Shown in pieces: positions 1 to 11,188 of a stretch of DNA of 64,000 nt. Location of the stretch: assembly GCA_964036315.1 (NCBI GenBank), contig OZ038479.1, positions 54,649,246-54,713,245 of the forward strand. Reading direction: 5' to 3'. The notes below the pieces were generated by a model that was given only the letters and a program-made list of their open reading frames with translations, was not told where the DNA came from and did no database searches. A program made the translations under genes and the position numbers. Positions within the stretch are counted from its first letter, which is position 1; the number at the start of each line of letters is the position of its first letter. Origin of the DNA: Acanthosepion esculentum. Lineage: Eukaryota; Mollusca; Cephalopoda; Sepiida; Sepiidae.

Positions 1-761
1 AAGCGAATGTCCACTTAGGCACAAAATAGCCGTGATAAAAAAAATTTCTAAAAAGAGCACACCAGAATTCATCCTCTCGAATACTCTTCATCAAAGAACT
101 TAATAACGTTAAACAAACACTAATCAACAATGACTTCCCTAACCACCTTATAGACCACCAAATTAGACTATTTCTCCCTAATGTAATTAATAAAAATAAT
201 GAACTCACAGTCAACAATCACATACACAATTATTACAAAAACCAAATGCATAGGAACTACAAACAAGATGAATCCTCACTAAGACACATTATAAAGAAAT
301 ACACTACCCCAATTGACCCAAATAAAAAAATCAAATTAATTATCTACTATAAAAAATTTAAGACAGCTAACCATATCCTCAAAAATAACAACACACCAGC
401 TAAGTCAAAATTACAAAGAACGAACATTATCTATGAGTTCAAATGCCCCTTAAGGAACTGTGTTCCTGATCAAACAGGACTCATGAATAATTACATCGGT
501 TACACAACTACATGCTTATCCAGACGTCTTACGTTGCACCTATCTGACCACAGTTTCATTAGAATGCATTTAAAAATGCACACAAATTTACCGGACTCCA
601 TTAGAAACATACTTGTAGAAAACACAAATATATTAACTGCATCCACCTGCAAAAAAAGATTAAAAATAATGGAGGCTTTAATAATAAAAAAGAAAAAGCC
701 AACTCTTAACAATATTAACTACGAACAAAGCCACAATGTGCTCACCGTATTCAAAAATTAA
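1..761 (+). pseudogene. Penelope-like retroelement, 3' part with GIY-YIG endonuclease, frameshifted and cut by window edge
   Basis: The first 60 bases read (frame 2) as the conserved end of a Penelope-like reverse transcriptase region, with CPLRHKIAVIKKIS. Frame 2 then stops and the homology moves to frame 3, which stays open from about 63 to the stop at 759-761. The frame-3 protein has the linker region, then IIYEFKCPLRNC and NYIGYTTTCLSRRL, which match the GIY-YIG nuclease signature (Y-x-F-x-C-P, then YIG-x-T, then L-x-x-R). In this family the nuclease nicks target DNA for reverse transcription. One frameshift near 45-63 and the missing upstream reverse transcriptase core make the copy inactive as seen. 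A long ATG-started frame (246-761) covers only the nuclease part. The family call is firm; the exact clade is not determined. Confidence 0.8.
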
Positions 762-1027
762 AAACATCCCTACTACACACTAAGACATACACATAAAACA
801 CACACTCAATTAAGCTGAAAAATCGAATCATCCTTGATTATGGCTAAAGGTATAGCCGAAAGCGCTCGGAACCAAAAAACATTTGGACAGTTCTTACACA
901 TCCTTTGTCCTGTAAAGAAAGCTCTTGTTCGATCACAAGAAAAATGAAATAAAAAGCTTAATCGTAGTACCTTGTCTGTTGTTTTTAATGAAACATGCAT
1001 AAACGAAGGATTGCTGCCTAAATATAC

Positions 1028-1030
<3 letters not shown>

Positions 1031-1082
<52 letters not shown>
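1031..1082. repeat. (TA)n microsatellite
   Basis: An uninterrupted run of about 26 TA dinucleotides. It produces artificial YIYI open frames on the minus strand (806-1252) that are not genes. Confidence 0.97.
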
Positions 1083-1085
<3 letters not shown>

Positions 1086-1259
1086 CAAGGATGGGGTTTG
1101 AAGCCTTGAATGACAATGTAAGTAGAGATGGTGTCTTGATAAAAACATTGTGTAATCAGATTACTGTTTGTTTCTTGCCTCAAATCATTATAACAGTTGA
1201 GGACATAATATAAAAAGACATCGGAACAAAAAGTAAAACATTTCATGGTCATGATTTTA

Positions 1260-1520
1260 TTTCATACTTGCATAATAATAATGAAACAAAAAAAGAATAT
1301 TTAAAATGCATTTAATAATTGATATGTAAGAATTTATTCAATGCAACATTTAAAGGCTATACATATTCACTGTATAAAAAACAGTGGAGTTACATTTTAA
1401 AAAGGTTACAACACTGGTAAAAATTTGAAAGTGTCCAAAATGCACGAAGCACATGGAAATAATTTCAAAATAGACTAGTGTCCAATTCTGTCAGACTAAA
1501 ATTAACACTTGCACAACATT
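1260..1520. other. AT-rich spacer, nothing recognised
   Basis: Apart from being AT-rich and leading into the 190-bp repeats, no coding frame, terminal repeat or RNA-like structure is visible. Confidence 0.4.
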
Positions 1521-2085
1521 AATTACACCAAATATAATATAAAGGAGTTTGTGGTCTAACAGTAAACAATATGGAAAACTGACTCAGAAAATCCTGGCTG
1601 AGATAGTTTCTATTCACTTTGGACTAATATCTCAAATGTATTAAGACATTAAAATATCCTGAAAAGGAATGTTCATCAGGAAATATTTTGTTTAGATGAA
1701 GGCTTCCTTACACCAAATATAGGAGGGCTTCATGGTTTAACAGTAAACAATGTGGGAAACTGAATCAGTGAATATAGATCAAATTCTGGCTGAGATAGTT
1801 TCTGTTCACCTTGCATTAATATCTCAGATGTATTAAGCCATTTTATTAAAAGACCCTGAAAAGGAATGTTCATCAGGAAATATTCTTTTAGATGAAGGCT
1901 TCCTTACACCAAATATAGGAGGGCTTCATGGCTTAACAGTAAACAATATGGAAAATTGGATCTGTGAATAGAGTTGAAATTATTCATGAGATATTAGGTT
2001 GCACTTCACACTAATATCTCAAAGATTCTGTAAAGAAATATCCCTTAGAAAATATTTTTAGATGAAATAAATAAAAATTCCTATT
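1520..2085. repeat. Tandem repeat, unit about 190 bp, about three copies
   Basis: Landmarks such as ACACCAAATATA, GGGCTTCATGG, TAACAGTAAACAAT and CTGAAAAGGAATGTTCATC recur at about 1524, 1711 and 1906, a period of 188-195 bp. The third copy is the most decayed. Diverged single copies recur at about 2800-2960, 3700-3760 and 17650-18060, each beside a zinc-finger array, so the unit belongs to the 3' flank that was duplicated with those arrays. Confidence 0.75.
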
Positions 2086-2329
2086 TATGTGATTCTTGAA
2101 AATATGAGTTTACTTCATTCATTTACAAATAAAAAAGGAAGAAAAATAGATTCCAAAATGTTTTGATTTGATCTGACCTCCATGAGATTTTATACATTTT
2201 CTCTCGTGATTTTAAAAATATTTCAACAGTAGGGAAATTTTGAAAATGTCCAAAAATGTATGAGAGTAATTTTGAAGCTGATGTAATGGAATAACCTGTC
2301 ACCCCCATGAGTGACTACACTATAGGTAG

Positions 2330-2740
2330 TAACTGCCTATAAGTATCTGTAAGTCAATGGCCTACAGAGTTTAGCTGGGATCTGTTCCAGCTATTCAGTT
2401 GAACTCTCTGCCTGAAGGCAGAGAGGAACCCGGACGAGGCTCCGCTGAAGGGCAGAGTCTCGTTCGGGGAGGTAGACTAACCCTGAACCCATTTATACGG
2501 GTTCAAAAGGGAATATTTTTGGCCAAGCCTACGGGCTCGGAAAACCTACGTTAAACCCAGCCTTGTGCCACATGTAACCCTCGTGGTGGTGGGGTGGCTA
2601 AATATACTAGCTGGGATCTGTTGGGTAAGACTCAGACTTACACAAGAACTACTGACCTTCCAATAGTAGCACTCACTACTAGATTGACTAGTGCATAACT
2701 GTTACCTTTATTAATGTATTGGTTTTTACAAAAAACCTTT
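2330..2740 (+). repeat. Dispersed repeat family G, copy 1
   Basis: The core AACTCTCTGCCTGAAGGCAG followed by a GAGGCT...GAAGGGCAGAGTCTC segment is found again at 26380-26460 in diverged form, followed in both by a TTTATAC segment and a TTTTTGGC segment. It is more GC-rich than its surroundings. It looks like a SINE-like or nonautonomous repeat; no clear Pol III promoter boxes were assigned. Confidence 0.6.
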
Positions 2741-2869
2741 ACTTATTTTATCCACCGTGTTTTTCAAGTATATATTCCTATTAGCATAGAATATAACAGA
2801 AACAGACTAATGTCAGACCCTACGAGACTAGAAATAACAACTGCACAACATTAATTACATTAGATAGGT

Positions 2870-3220
2870 TTAATGCTTAAAATGAAAAAATATGGAAAAC
2901 TGAATTAGCATGCAGATTTCAAGTTCTGCCTGAAATAATTCAATGTGAAAATAAACAAATATCTCAAACTTCTGTTTATATTTCTGAGATGAGGTATTGT
3001 AACTATTTACATGGTTTGAACTATTATCCTTATTTTTACTGTCACATTCACAACATTTTGTCCATTGTACACTCCAGCCTTCAAGTGATACTTGTTGAAC
3101 TTTCAAACCAAATCCTTTATTTAGTCCACAGGCGTAGATTGTTCTAGTTCTGCATGCCATGCTTTTGGATATCTCAGTTTTAGTTAATAAATAAAACTCC
3201 ACGTACCATGCCTTTTAGTT
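2870..3220 (-). repeat. SINE family E, minus-strand copy
   Basis: Read on the minus strand it aligns with 53620-53880: GAGATATCCAAA, GAACAATCTAC, GGACTAAATAAAGG, then TGAAGGCTGGAGTGTACAA. Its upstream end meets a partial plus-strand copy of the same family at about 3222-3290, giving a local palindrome. Confidence 0.65.
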
Positions 3221-3274
3221 AATAACTAAAACTGAGATAGGTATGGTACATGGAATTAGAACAATCTAATCTGT

Positions 3275-3545
3275 GGTGGCACAGTGTCTCAGGTTGAGGA
3301 ATCGGAGAGCAGAGTTTGAATTCCAGTTGAATCCATTACATGCACTTACGTGCTAATACCCTTGGGAAAGGTATGAATTCTCTTCTTCTCCCCCCAGCTA
3401 TAGGTAAATAGTTTCTATAGCCTTGGATGGCAACTGGTCTATCGCAGAAAGACATGGCAACCTACTGCAGGAAAAAAAAACTGCCTTGGCAGTCATGTAT
3501 CGAAATATTATGTGTGTATCACGCATGACACATAACTGACTGACC
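3275..3545 (+). repeat. tRNA-derived SINE, family A
   Basis: The head carries a B-box-like GAGTTTGAATTCC after GAGGAATCGGAGAGC. The body has CTTGGGAAAGGTATGAATTC, a C-rich CCCCCCAGCTATAGG tract and TGGATGGCAACTGGTC. Other copies: 13145-13320 (+), 14450-14720 (-), 32860-33060 (+) and 39935-40235 (-). The minus copies preserve the tRNA-like start, GGAGGCATGGTGGAG. Confidence 0.8.
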
Positions 3546-3720
3546 CCTGTGAACTAAATAAAGAGTATGGTTTGGAATTCCAACAAATATCACCTGAAGA
3601 AGGCCAGAGTGTACAACAGTGAAAACATCATGAATATGGCAATAAAGATGAGGACAACAGTCCGAACAATGTAAATAGTGTAAATATCTCAAATGCTTTA
3701 ACACTTTTTATTAAAATTTA
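3545..3720 (+). repeat. SINE family E, plus-strand 3' part
   Basis: It carries AAAGAGTATGGTTTGGAATT, CACCTGAAGAAGGCC and AACAATGTAAATAGTG in the same order as the full copy at 53450-53880. It follows the family A SINE directly. Confidence 0.65.
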
Positions 3721-3779
3721 TTATTAAAAGACCCTGAAAATTAATGTTTCTAAAATTTTGATTATATAAAATAAATCAA

Positions 3780-4264
3780 AATTCATGTTAACCTCATTCT
3801 TGAAAAGATCAGTTTATTTAATCCATTAAGAAAAATACATTCAAAAATGTTTTTATGTTGATTTGCTGTTTGACTCTGCCTGAATAAATTCTTGACTGAC
3901 CTGCATAAAATTTATATACTTATTTTTTTCTTGGTGATGTTTTTGCCTTTATGTTTTCAATGCAAATTTCAATAAGAAAATACAGATTCGTACACTTCAG
4001 TTGTGATTTCACAGATGTCTTTATTACTACATTTATTAAAAATGTTTATTCAGAAATTGAGGGACCTAATTTGTATGTTAGCATGTTTACTTTTAAATGG
4101 GAAATATGTAAAAAAAAAAAAATGAAGTAGGGTTTGTTTGTGTGACACTTTTCAGCTGTGAATTCTTTCAAGATTCACAAGAATATGGAGTCTCTCCAGT
4201 GAGTACTTGTACAAGTTTTATTAAATTTAAAGAATTTGAAATTTAAAGTATTTTAACAAGGACA
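3780..4264. other. Duplicated 3' flank of zinc-finger gene
   Basis: The segment around 3960-4150 (TTGTGATTTCACA, ATTTATTAAAAATGTT, TGTTTACTTTTAAATG) aligns with 17500-17640. Both lie just beyond the 3' end of a finger array, so they are paralogous flanks. No gene of its own is seen. Confidence 0.5.
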
Positions 4265-4517
4265 TTATCTACTCATTGTATGTGAAAATTCTTTTTTTTT
4301 TAAATCCATTATATTTGCTAACCCTGACCCACACAAATCACAAGAATACAGCTTTTGTGTTATGGGTGTTTGCACATATAGCCCAGTAAACATCTGGAAA
4401 TGCAGATTCACTAACTTTGCAAGAATATTGTTTTTCTCAGGTGTGTGTTTGTACATGGCATATCAAATATGACTTCATTGAAAATTCAGAGCTTCAAACA
4501 TTACAAAAATATACTTT
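4265..4517 (-). pseudogene. Decayed zinc fingers downstream of ZNF-1
   Basis: Beyond the ZNF-1 stop, the minus strand still shows finger-like pieces, including YSCDLCGSGLANIMD. These resemble YSCQVCRSGFANIMD in the decayed array near 20040. The histidine half is lost and frames shift between pieces. This is probably the former C-terminal part of the array, cut off by the stop at 4518. Confidence 0.55.
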
Positions 4518-5210
4518 CTATCCAGAGTGTGTTAGCATATGATGTTCCAACTGTGACTTCCGTGAAAATGCAGATGCACAAACTTCGCAAGAATATGGTT
4601 TCTCTCCAGTGTGTGTTCGCATATGGTATACCAAATTTGACTTCCGTGAATATGCAGATGGGCAAATTTCACAAGAATATGGTTTCTCTCCAGTGTGTGT
4701 TCGGATATGAATCTCCAAATATGATTTCAGTGAAAATGCAGCTTTGCAAACTTCACAAGTATATGGTTTTATTTCAGAGTGTGTTCGCATATGGCGCACC
4801 AAATTTGACTTCCGCGAGAATGAATTTTCACAAACTTCACAAGAATATGGTTTCTCTCCAGTGTGTGTTCGTACATGGCGCTTCAAATGTGACTTAAGTG
4901 AAAATTTTGATCCACAATCTTCACAAGAGTATGGTCTCTCTCCAGTGTGTGTTCGCATATGGTACTCCAATGATGACATCTGTGAAAACGCAGATCTACA
5001 AACTTCACAAGTATATGGTTTCTCTCCAGTGTGTATTCGCATATGGCACACCAGAACTGCTTTCCATGAAAATGCAGATCCACATATTTCGCAAGTAAAT
5101 GGTTTAACTCCATTGTGTGTACGCATATGTCTCGCCAAATATGATCTACTTGAATATACAGAACCACAAACTTCACAAGAACATTGTTTTTCTTTATTGT
5201 GTGTTTCCAT
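4518..5210 (-). CDS. C2H2 zinc-finger protein ZNF-1, 8 fingers
   Basis: A 230-residue frame made almost entirely of eight C-x2-C-x12-H-x3-H fingers joined by TGEKPY-type linkers (variants NGVKPF, TGERPY and SEIKPY). Such arrays bind DNA in the nucleus through helix positions -1, 2, 3 and 6 of each finger. There is no visible KRAB, BTB or other effector domain. The start chosen is METHNKEK; an in-frame stop lies three codons upstream, and ZNF-2 starts at the equivalent MET. The residues before the start are a degenerate finger. The protein ends THSG, as ZNF-4 does. A leader of about 320 bases separates the start from a candidate splice acceptor. Odd: fingers 6 and 7 use slightly atypical wording (KAAFSLKSYL, PSAYSRKSNL) but keep all zinc ligands. 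Expression is unproven. Confidence 0.82.
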   Translation of the reverse strand: METHNKEKQCSCEVCGSVYSSRSYLARHMRTHNGVKPFTCEICGSAFSWKAVLVCHMRIHTGEKPYTCEVCRSAFSQMSSLEYHMRTHTGERPYSCEDCGSKFSLKSHLKRHVRTHTGEKPYSCEVCENSFSRKSNLVRHMRTHSEIKPYTCEVCKAAFSLKSYLEIHIRTHTGEKPYSCEICPSAYSRKSNLVYHMRTHTGEKPYSCEVCASAFSRKSQLEHHMLTHSG

Positions 5211-5534
5211 ATGGGACTATAAATTTGACTTTATTAGAAAGATCTGGAAACTTCACAAGAATATGCCTTCTGCCTAATTTTTACTCATATGTAGCACTGT
5301 AACACTGTGCTTTTTGTATAAATACCAAATCACACATTTCAAAGCCAATGTTGTTTTGCCAGTTAATATCCACTGTCTTGCTTTTGCAAATTTAGAAATA
5401 TATATAATTTTTACATGAAGATTACAGCATTTATTTCTCTCATATTGGTGAAAAGTCAAGTCTTATTTTCTTTTATTTATACTCCCAATAATAAGTTCTT
5501 ATGTATGTCTTGATTTCCTGTACAGCTGAAGCAT
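5211..5534 (-). other. 5' leader of ZNF-1 terminal exon, with splice acceptor
   Basis: On the minus strand a T-rich tract ends TTCTTCATAG (AG at 5535-5536), followed by ATGCTTCAGCTGTACAGG. The equivalent sites at 22716, 44655 and 61913 read TTCTTCACAG or GCTTCGCAG, followed by related sequence. Conservation in four paralogues supports a real 3' splice site. The leader has stops in frame with the fingers and contains one dead finger, so it is probably 5' UTR. Confidence 0.6.
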
Positions 5535-5779
5535 CTATGAAGAAAAAAAATCATAAAAAATATATTAACAGAGACAGTGAATAATATATGAAATCAATTA
5601 CATGTAAATCTATATAAAGACTAGGTTAGCCCAGCACAGGAACATAGTAATGCAGCAGTCAGAAAAGATCAAACACCTTATTTTAGATGATGATCTGTGA
5701 AACAAGATTGCTTCATTGTCAAATGATTCTATCTTCATAAAGATGTATAAAAAAGAAATATAATAATTTCCCATTATTT

Positions 5780-5900
5780 ATACTATTGACATTCTGACTG
5801 TTGTCCTCAACTTTGTAGTTATCACAATGTTTCTGTCATTGTGCTATCCAGCCTTCATCAGGTGTATATTGATCTATGTAATCTAAAGAGACCCCACAGC
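5780..5900 (-). repeat. SINE family E fragment
   Basis: On the minus strand it reads ACACCTGATGAAGGCTGGAT, then GACAGAAACATTGTGAT, the best preserved version of the E-family core motif in the window. Confidence 0.55.
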
Positions 5901-5939
5901 CACACTTATTCTAAATCCTACACTGGCAGATAGCATATT

Positions 5940-6790
5940 GCTGCAGAAAGTGGAATTAGCATGCAGAGTTCAAATTCTGGCCAAGTCTGCTTTGTTTACT
6001 TCATACTAAAGCCCTTGGAAAAGGCATAAATCTTATCAGCTTGGGATTAAAAATCTAGATAGATTCTCTTGCATTAGTTGGCAGCCAGTCAAGAGAAGGA
6101 AATACCTGAATTCGAACCCCTGTAAATAATAGGGCAGACTGGGCTCTTTAGTCTTGGTACAAAACCAACCTAAAGACAGATGTGCCATGCTATCTTGCAC
6201 TAGACACACCTACTGCTGCAATTGTTCTAATATATGTGGTATCCCAAAGATTATCAGAATCTTGTGTTTGTCTAAACACCTACTTGTCTGTCCCAAACAG
6301 GAGAGATATCTTGAAAAAAAAAATAGTATAAAACAATAGGAGAAAGGTATTTCCATGCAAATCTTAAGAAGTAACTTGAAGACATTTTGCTTGATTTATT
6401 TTTTACTGATGTTGGTAGAAAAAAAAGACAATAGTAAATATAGGAGTGACTGATACTAAGATGATCTGGTTAGAGTTAATGTGAGTTTAGTAAACTTTTA
6501 ATATCAATAATTGATCATGTTCCATGTACAAGAGTATACTGATTTTGTCTCTTTATAGGTTACAATACAGCTAAATTGTGACTAATTAATATTGAGGAAA
6601 AATTTTACTGTGAAAATATTGGTACATTTATTTAGCTTTGCATTATCAACAGAAATATACCTCCTGGATTATGTTAAAATTTTACTAACATTTACTAATT
6701 TTATTACAAAAAAAAAAATTAAATTTTAAAATCATATTTGCTATATTTTTAAAACTGTTACTACCATAAACTTTAAACAAAAACAAAAAA
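5940..6790. repeat. Intron block duplicated between ZNF-1 and ZNF-2 units
   Basis: It aligns over about 700-850 bp with 24530-25230, sharing AATAGGGCAG...GGCTCTTTAG, TCAGA.TCTTGTGTTTGT, AAAATTTTACTG and TTAGCTTTGCATT.TCAACAG in the same order. Partial third copies lie at 35490-35760 and 36430-36720. The first 250 bases look like a SINE (GCAGAGTTCAAATTCTG, then CCCTTGGAAAAGGCAT). The order relative to the arrays is the same in both units, which supports duplication of the whole gene. Confidence 0.65.
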
Positions 6791-6799
6791 TTAAAAATT

Positions 6800-8280
6800 C
6801 ATTTTAAATACTTTAAATGCCTTCTTCAAAGTTAAATGTTTGTTTTATCTAAAAAAAAAAAACTCAGTTAAATTCAGTTTAGATTTGAATTGAGTTTGTG
6901 AGACATGCATAAGCTGAAAACATGATGACTGCTTAAAAAAAAATGTCATTTCCAACCAGAGTAGAGAAAAAAAAATACTCCCTCTAGTTTTTTTGTATTC
7001 TTGATCAAATTTTTATTTATAATGTATACAATGTAGCTTAGTCACTGTTTCATTTATTTCTCAAGAGTTGTAAAAAGGATTGTAAAAGCTTTCCAAAATA
7101 TATCTGTTTTAACAATAAATTATCTGTTGGAATTACAAGATTTTATTCTTACTTATCCATAAGAGAAAATAATTTTGTTTCCAAATAAAGATTTTAAACA
7201 TTTTTAAAACAATGAAGTAAATGCAAACTTACTCCCACCGAGTTCAACTTGCTAATTTGATGCATGTTAACAAAAACAAAAAAGAAGAAAAACAAAAAGA
7301 AAACATTAAAACTTTTTGAATATCTCTTAAAAATCCAATATCTGTTTCATATATTTTTAAGAAAATTAGTAAATTTCAGAATTAATTAACCCAATTTAAA
7401 AAAAAAATTACTTATTCATTGCTTAAAATATATCGAAAAATACATTTTCCAAATTAAGGTATATCCTCACTTGCTAACACATTCAGTGGTCAAACAATGA
7501 AACCCAGCCTTTACTTCCAAAACTTTCCATCATAAATCCAATCAAATATGGAGGACCAAACCTACTACAATCAAGAAATAACCCATGAATAAAGAATTTT
7601 GAATTTCTTCCACTATCAAAAGAAATATAAAAAAAAGGACGAAAAGATTCTTTTACATATTAAAACTGACATTTTTTTTTAACTTTATGTCAAATTATTT
7701 CATTGCACTCAATGGGATCTTTTTAATTATTTTCCTATGGAAAGAAAAAGAAACTATAAAAAATTGGTGAAGTTAATGAAGTGAATTGATTAATTTATGC
7801 TTACCATTTGGCTACTCATGTCATAAAAAAGCAGTGACATCTTCAAAAACACATGCAAAAGCCCACCCTCACATTTTAAAATATTACTGAACATCTGGTA
7901 AATATCTGATTTTAATGAAAATGCCAGTGCTTATTCATTAATGAAGTGCCCTAGTCAAAGGACATAATTATAAATTTTATTTTTGAATTTCATTTTTTTT
8001 AAAATCAAACATTTGTAAAATAGAAAAATAAAATGATTTTAAAAATGCACCCACCAGAAAACCGCATTAAACTTTCCATATTTTATATTTACAACATTCT
8101 AAATACTAATACAATTATTAAGACTAAATGCAATGCAATATTTATCATTTACCAATTTATAAAGAAATTTATATGAAAATAAATTTTTATGCATAGACTT
8201 ATAGGTTAATTTGCAGATTAGGACTCAAAATCAGTTTGCATTAAAAATTTCCCAAATACTTACATTTAGGTGTAAATGTA
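6800..8280. other. AT-rich intronic or intergenic spacer
   Basis: Long A and T runs and no coding frame above 60 codons. The stretch at 7920-8030 weakly resembles the TTATTCATTAATGAA motif of the blocks at 15660 and 26900. Nothing else is supported. Confidence 0.35.
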
Positions 8281-8284
8281 CATA

Positions 8285-8685
8285 CTTCATTTGAAAATGA
8301 CTTGATAAATTTGATAAAATCTACCGTTTTGGAGTTATTGACAGTAAAAGTTTGGATTCATTCATGTTGTTGGTGGTAGCCATTACTGGCATTGTTTGCA
8401 TACATTTGCTGTGGAAAGCTAAGCTTGGAAGAATGTAGTTAATGGCCTTTTTCACTGATCTTAGTCATCTCAACTTGTCTCAATTACTGCGCAAGAGAAC
8501 TATATTGTATGCGCAATAATCAAGACAAGTGATAATTTCCATCATAGCTATTCAGCAGTGAATGTATGCAAACAATGCTGGTAATGGCTGCCATGATGTG
8601 AATGAATCCAAACTTTTACTGTCGATAACTCCAAAACAGTAAATTTTATCAAATTTATCAAGCCAGATTCAAATGAAGCATGACC
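8285..8685. mobile_element. Foldback (MITE-like) element with nested palindrome
   Basis: About 125-bp inverted arms: 8285-8412 and 8553-8682, sharing TTGATAAATTTGATAAAAT, TTTTGGAGTTAT and AGTAAAAGTTTGGATTCATTC. The loop contains a second inverted pair (8473-8493 with 8510-8530: ACTTGTCTCAATTACTGCGC against its complement). No transposase frame. A nonautonomous foldback or MITE is likely; the family is unknown. Confidence 0.75.
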
Positions 8686-8689
8686 AAAA

Positions 8690-9480
8690 TCAGTTATTTA
8701 TGCACTTCCTCTGAGTGGCAATTCTGGTAGCGTTGAAAACATTCAAAATTATCACTCTACTATTGAAAGCGTTTCCCTTGCATTTTTGAGGGACTTTTTT
8801 GTGAACCAGCTCCTTCTTAAGGGAAGCTATAAATACAGACCATAAAGCAAACAATGGCAGTTGGTGAATGGATTACATATTGTCAACACAACTGATTTAC
8901 TAATCCACTGAAATATTTCGCAACTCTCTGGTGTTGATTCAACAATGAATCCCAGGTATGAGCTTTCCCCCTTTCAAGAGTTTTTACTAAAGACACCTCA
9001 ATGTGTGCTTTGTCTTTTCCATTTTCAAGGATTTATTAAACACACTTCAATGTATGTTTTTGTACCTTTCCATTTTCAGGGGTTTATTTAAACACACCTA
9101 AACGTGCATACCTAACTTTTCCCTTTGAAATGTTTTTTTTTTCTTTTATTGAACACATGTGTGTATGTCATTTTTTTCCATTTTAAAAATGTATATATAT
9201 AAATTTACCTAAATACCAAATACTGATGTATTGTTATTTGTTGATGAACAAAAATCTTGTTCATTTTAAATTTAAGTTCACTTGTTTAAATGCCTTGTGT
9301 TGTACGTGGGGTTAAAATTTGCTCTATGAATTAAATTAGCCACAAGAACTTTCTGCACCCCATAAAGTCAACTAGTTCCATACCTGCTGCTAAGAAACTC
9401 AACACTCTCAAGAGAATATAAAGTTTAAAAAGTTAAAACCCAACATTTTTGTGTATTTTTACTTAACTTCTCTTCTTTTT
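8690..9480. other. Spacer with short local repeats
   Basis: Near 8960-9190 a short motif (CTTTTCCATTTTCA, then TTTATT.AACACA..T) recurs four times about 60-75 bp apart, a weak minisatellite. No coding or RNA feature is seen. Confidence 0.4.
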
Positions 9481-10340
9481 TTTTAAGCGAATTGGAAAGA
9501 TAAAACAACATTTCGACTAAAAAAATATTCCGGCAAAACAAAATCGTCGCAACTTCATCATACTAAAATATAAAAACATCAATTCTAAAAATTATCATTT
9601 GTATTCCATAAGCTTTCTACTTTGTAAAACATCAAGAAGATTAAGAAGAGTATGAATGAAATTTTTTTATTAAAAAACAAAACAAAAACTAGATGCTTTT
9701 TTTCATCGACATATCCAAACTGACGTTATTTCCCTGTGGTTAAATTAACATTTCAAAGGGAAATAACAAAAATAAAATCCATTTTTAATTTCCCTTAGTA
9801 CAGTTTATTTTTCAAAATTAAAAATTTTCTTTAGTTTAAATAATTAAAATATCTGACATGAAATCACACCTGATTTTATTTTCATCTTTTATTTTACTAA
9901 CACTAACAGCCAATAAAAACAAATGATAAAAATGGTGGGGTAAGTGCGTAAGTCAGTAAATAACGATTTCTTTTTTTATCAAAATTATTTGTTTCTCTTA
10001 CCTTTTAAGAGTAGAAAATGCAACGAGAAAAACAAAATGCGTTCAAATGAGCTTCTTAAGATTTCTCTGGTAATCTACCTAATTTGTGTATTCTTCGTTC
10101 ACTTCAGATAATAATAACGTTTAAGTTAAAACGAATGATAAAGAAATTATGACGAATTTGAAAGAACGCGTTACAAACGGTAAATTAATTTAATTAAGAC
10201 GAAAAAAAACTAACCGGTGTTAGACAATATCTGGTTCCTTGTCTTTACAAACCTGATATTTAATCTGCGAAGACTTTGCTCTAACAAGTTGCTACATAGA
10301 GCCATTTTGTCAATCTCTCGCTATGTACGGGGCACCGACA
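9480..10340 (-). other. ZNF-1 upstream block with candidate noncoding exon 1 and splice donor
   Basis: It aligns with 27810-28370 and 46850-47400, which lie in the same place upstream of ZNF-2 and the ZNF-3 pseudogene. On the minus strand it holds a conserved region (AAGGAACCAGATATTGTC, later CCAGAGAAATCTTAAGAAG) that ends at a donor-like AAAAG|GTAAGAG, exon end at 10002. ZNF-2 has AAAG|GTAAGTG here. With the acceptor at 5534 this implies an intron of about 4.5 kb. Reading the block as exon 1 and promoter is inference; a conserved transposon is the alternative. Confidence 0.45.
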
Positions 10341-11188
10341 TAAATTAAGTTAAATAAAAATAAAGAAAAAAATGTTTAAATAATTTATAGGTCTCATTAT
10401 TGATAAAATGTCAGTTTTTAAAGATAATTGCCTTGCAGGTGACGCTAAAAAAAATAATTCTTTTTTTTTTTCATCTATTTCAATAAGTTTCTTTTTTACA
10501 GATACATTTTTAAAATAGTAAACAAACAGTCAATGTCATTTTTATTTTATGGAAAAATTATAATAAGAAATTAAAGACAATATAAAAATCTCTTAAAAAT
10601 CAAACACCTATCCTTTGTTTAAAAAAAAAAATTAGTAAATTTAAGGATGAATTAACAGAATTTCGGAAAAATATTACTGACTTCACACTTAAAATATAGC
10701 AAAAAAACAAACAATATATTTCTTCAGCAGTCAATAAAGTTCATAGGTCAAACAGTAGCAGTTATCATCACGACACTCGTTTAAAATAAACTGCCTCAAA
10801 TTATTTAATTGAATCACCCAAATACAGAAATTGATTTCGTTTGTGTTTCAGTTAGAATAATAATTTTTAACCTTATATTGTTTAAAATTCAGTTGTTCAG
10901 GTTCTTTATATTAAAAAAAAAAGAAAATCCGAACGTCTGAAGTCCAAACAATAATAAAATAAAAATAAAGAAAACATAGCTATGTCTGTTAAATAAATAA
11001 TTTCTATTTACAAATATGTACATGAATCCAAAAGAGGGAAAACATCCAAAAAAAAGTCTTTAGTTGAGTTAAAGATATTTGGGTAGTTGGTACACAGAAG
11101 AATCTGCAGTTTAGAAAAGACTGAAATAGTTGGTCCACTGTAAAAAGATGTGAATGAAAAAAGACTTTTATCATTAGTGGAGATTTAC
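10340..11188. other. AT-rich spacer, nothing recognised
   Basis: No coding frame or repeat recurring elsewhere in the window was found here, although the start (about 10560-10720) has the poly-A and TTAGTAAATTT character of 7320-7420. Confidence 0.35.

Noticed and set aside
806..1252. 148-codon minus-strand frame
   Set aside because: About 20 residues are a YIYI run from the (TA)n microsatellite and the rest has no recognisable domain.
4445..5302. Plus-strand open frames across ZNF-1 (also at 21588-22582, 43044-44129 and 60300-61388)
   Set aside because: They are antisense or shifted shadows of the finger repeats. The repeating text (for example [17 protein letters not shown]) follows the 84-bp finger period and has no domain of its own.
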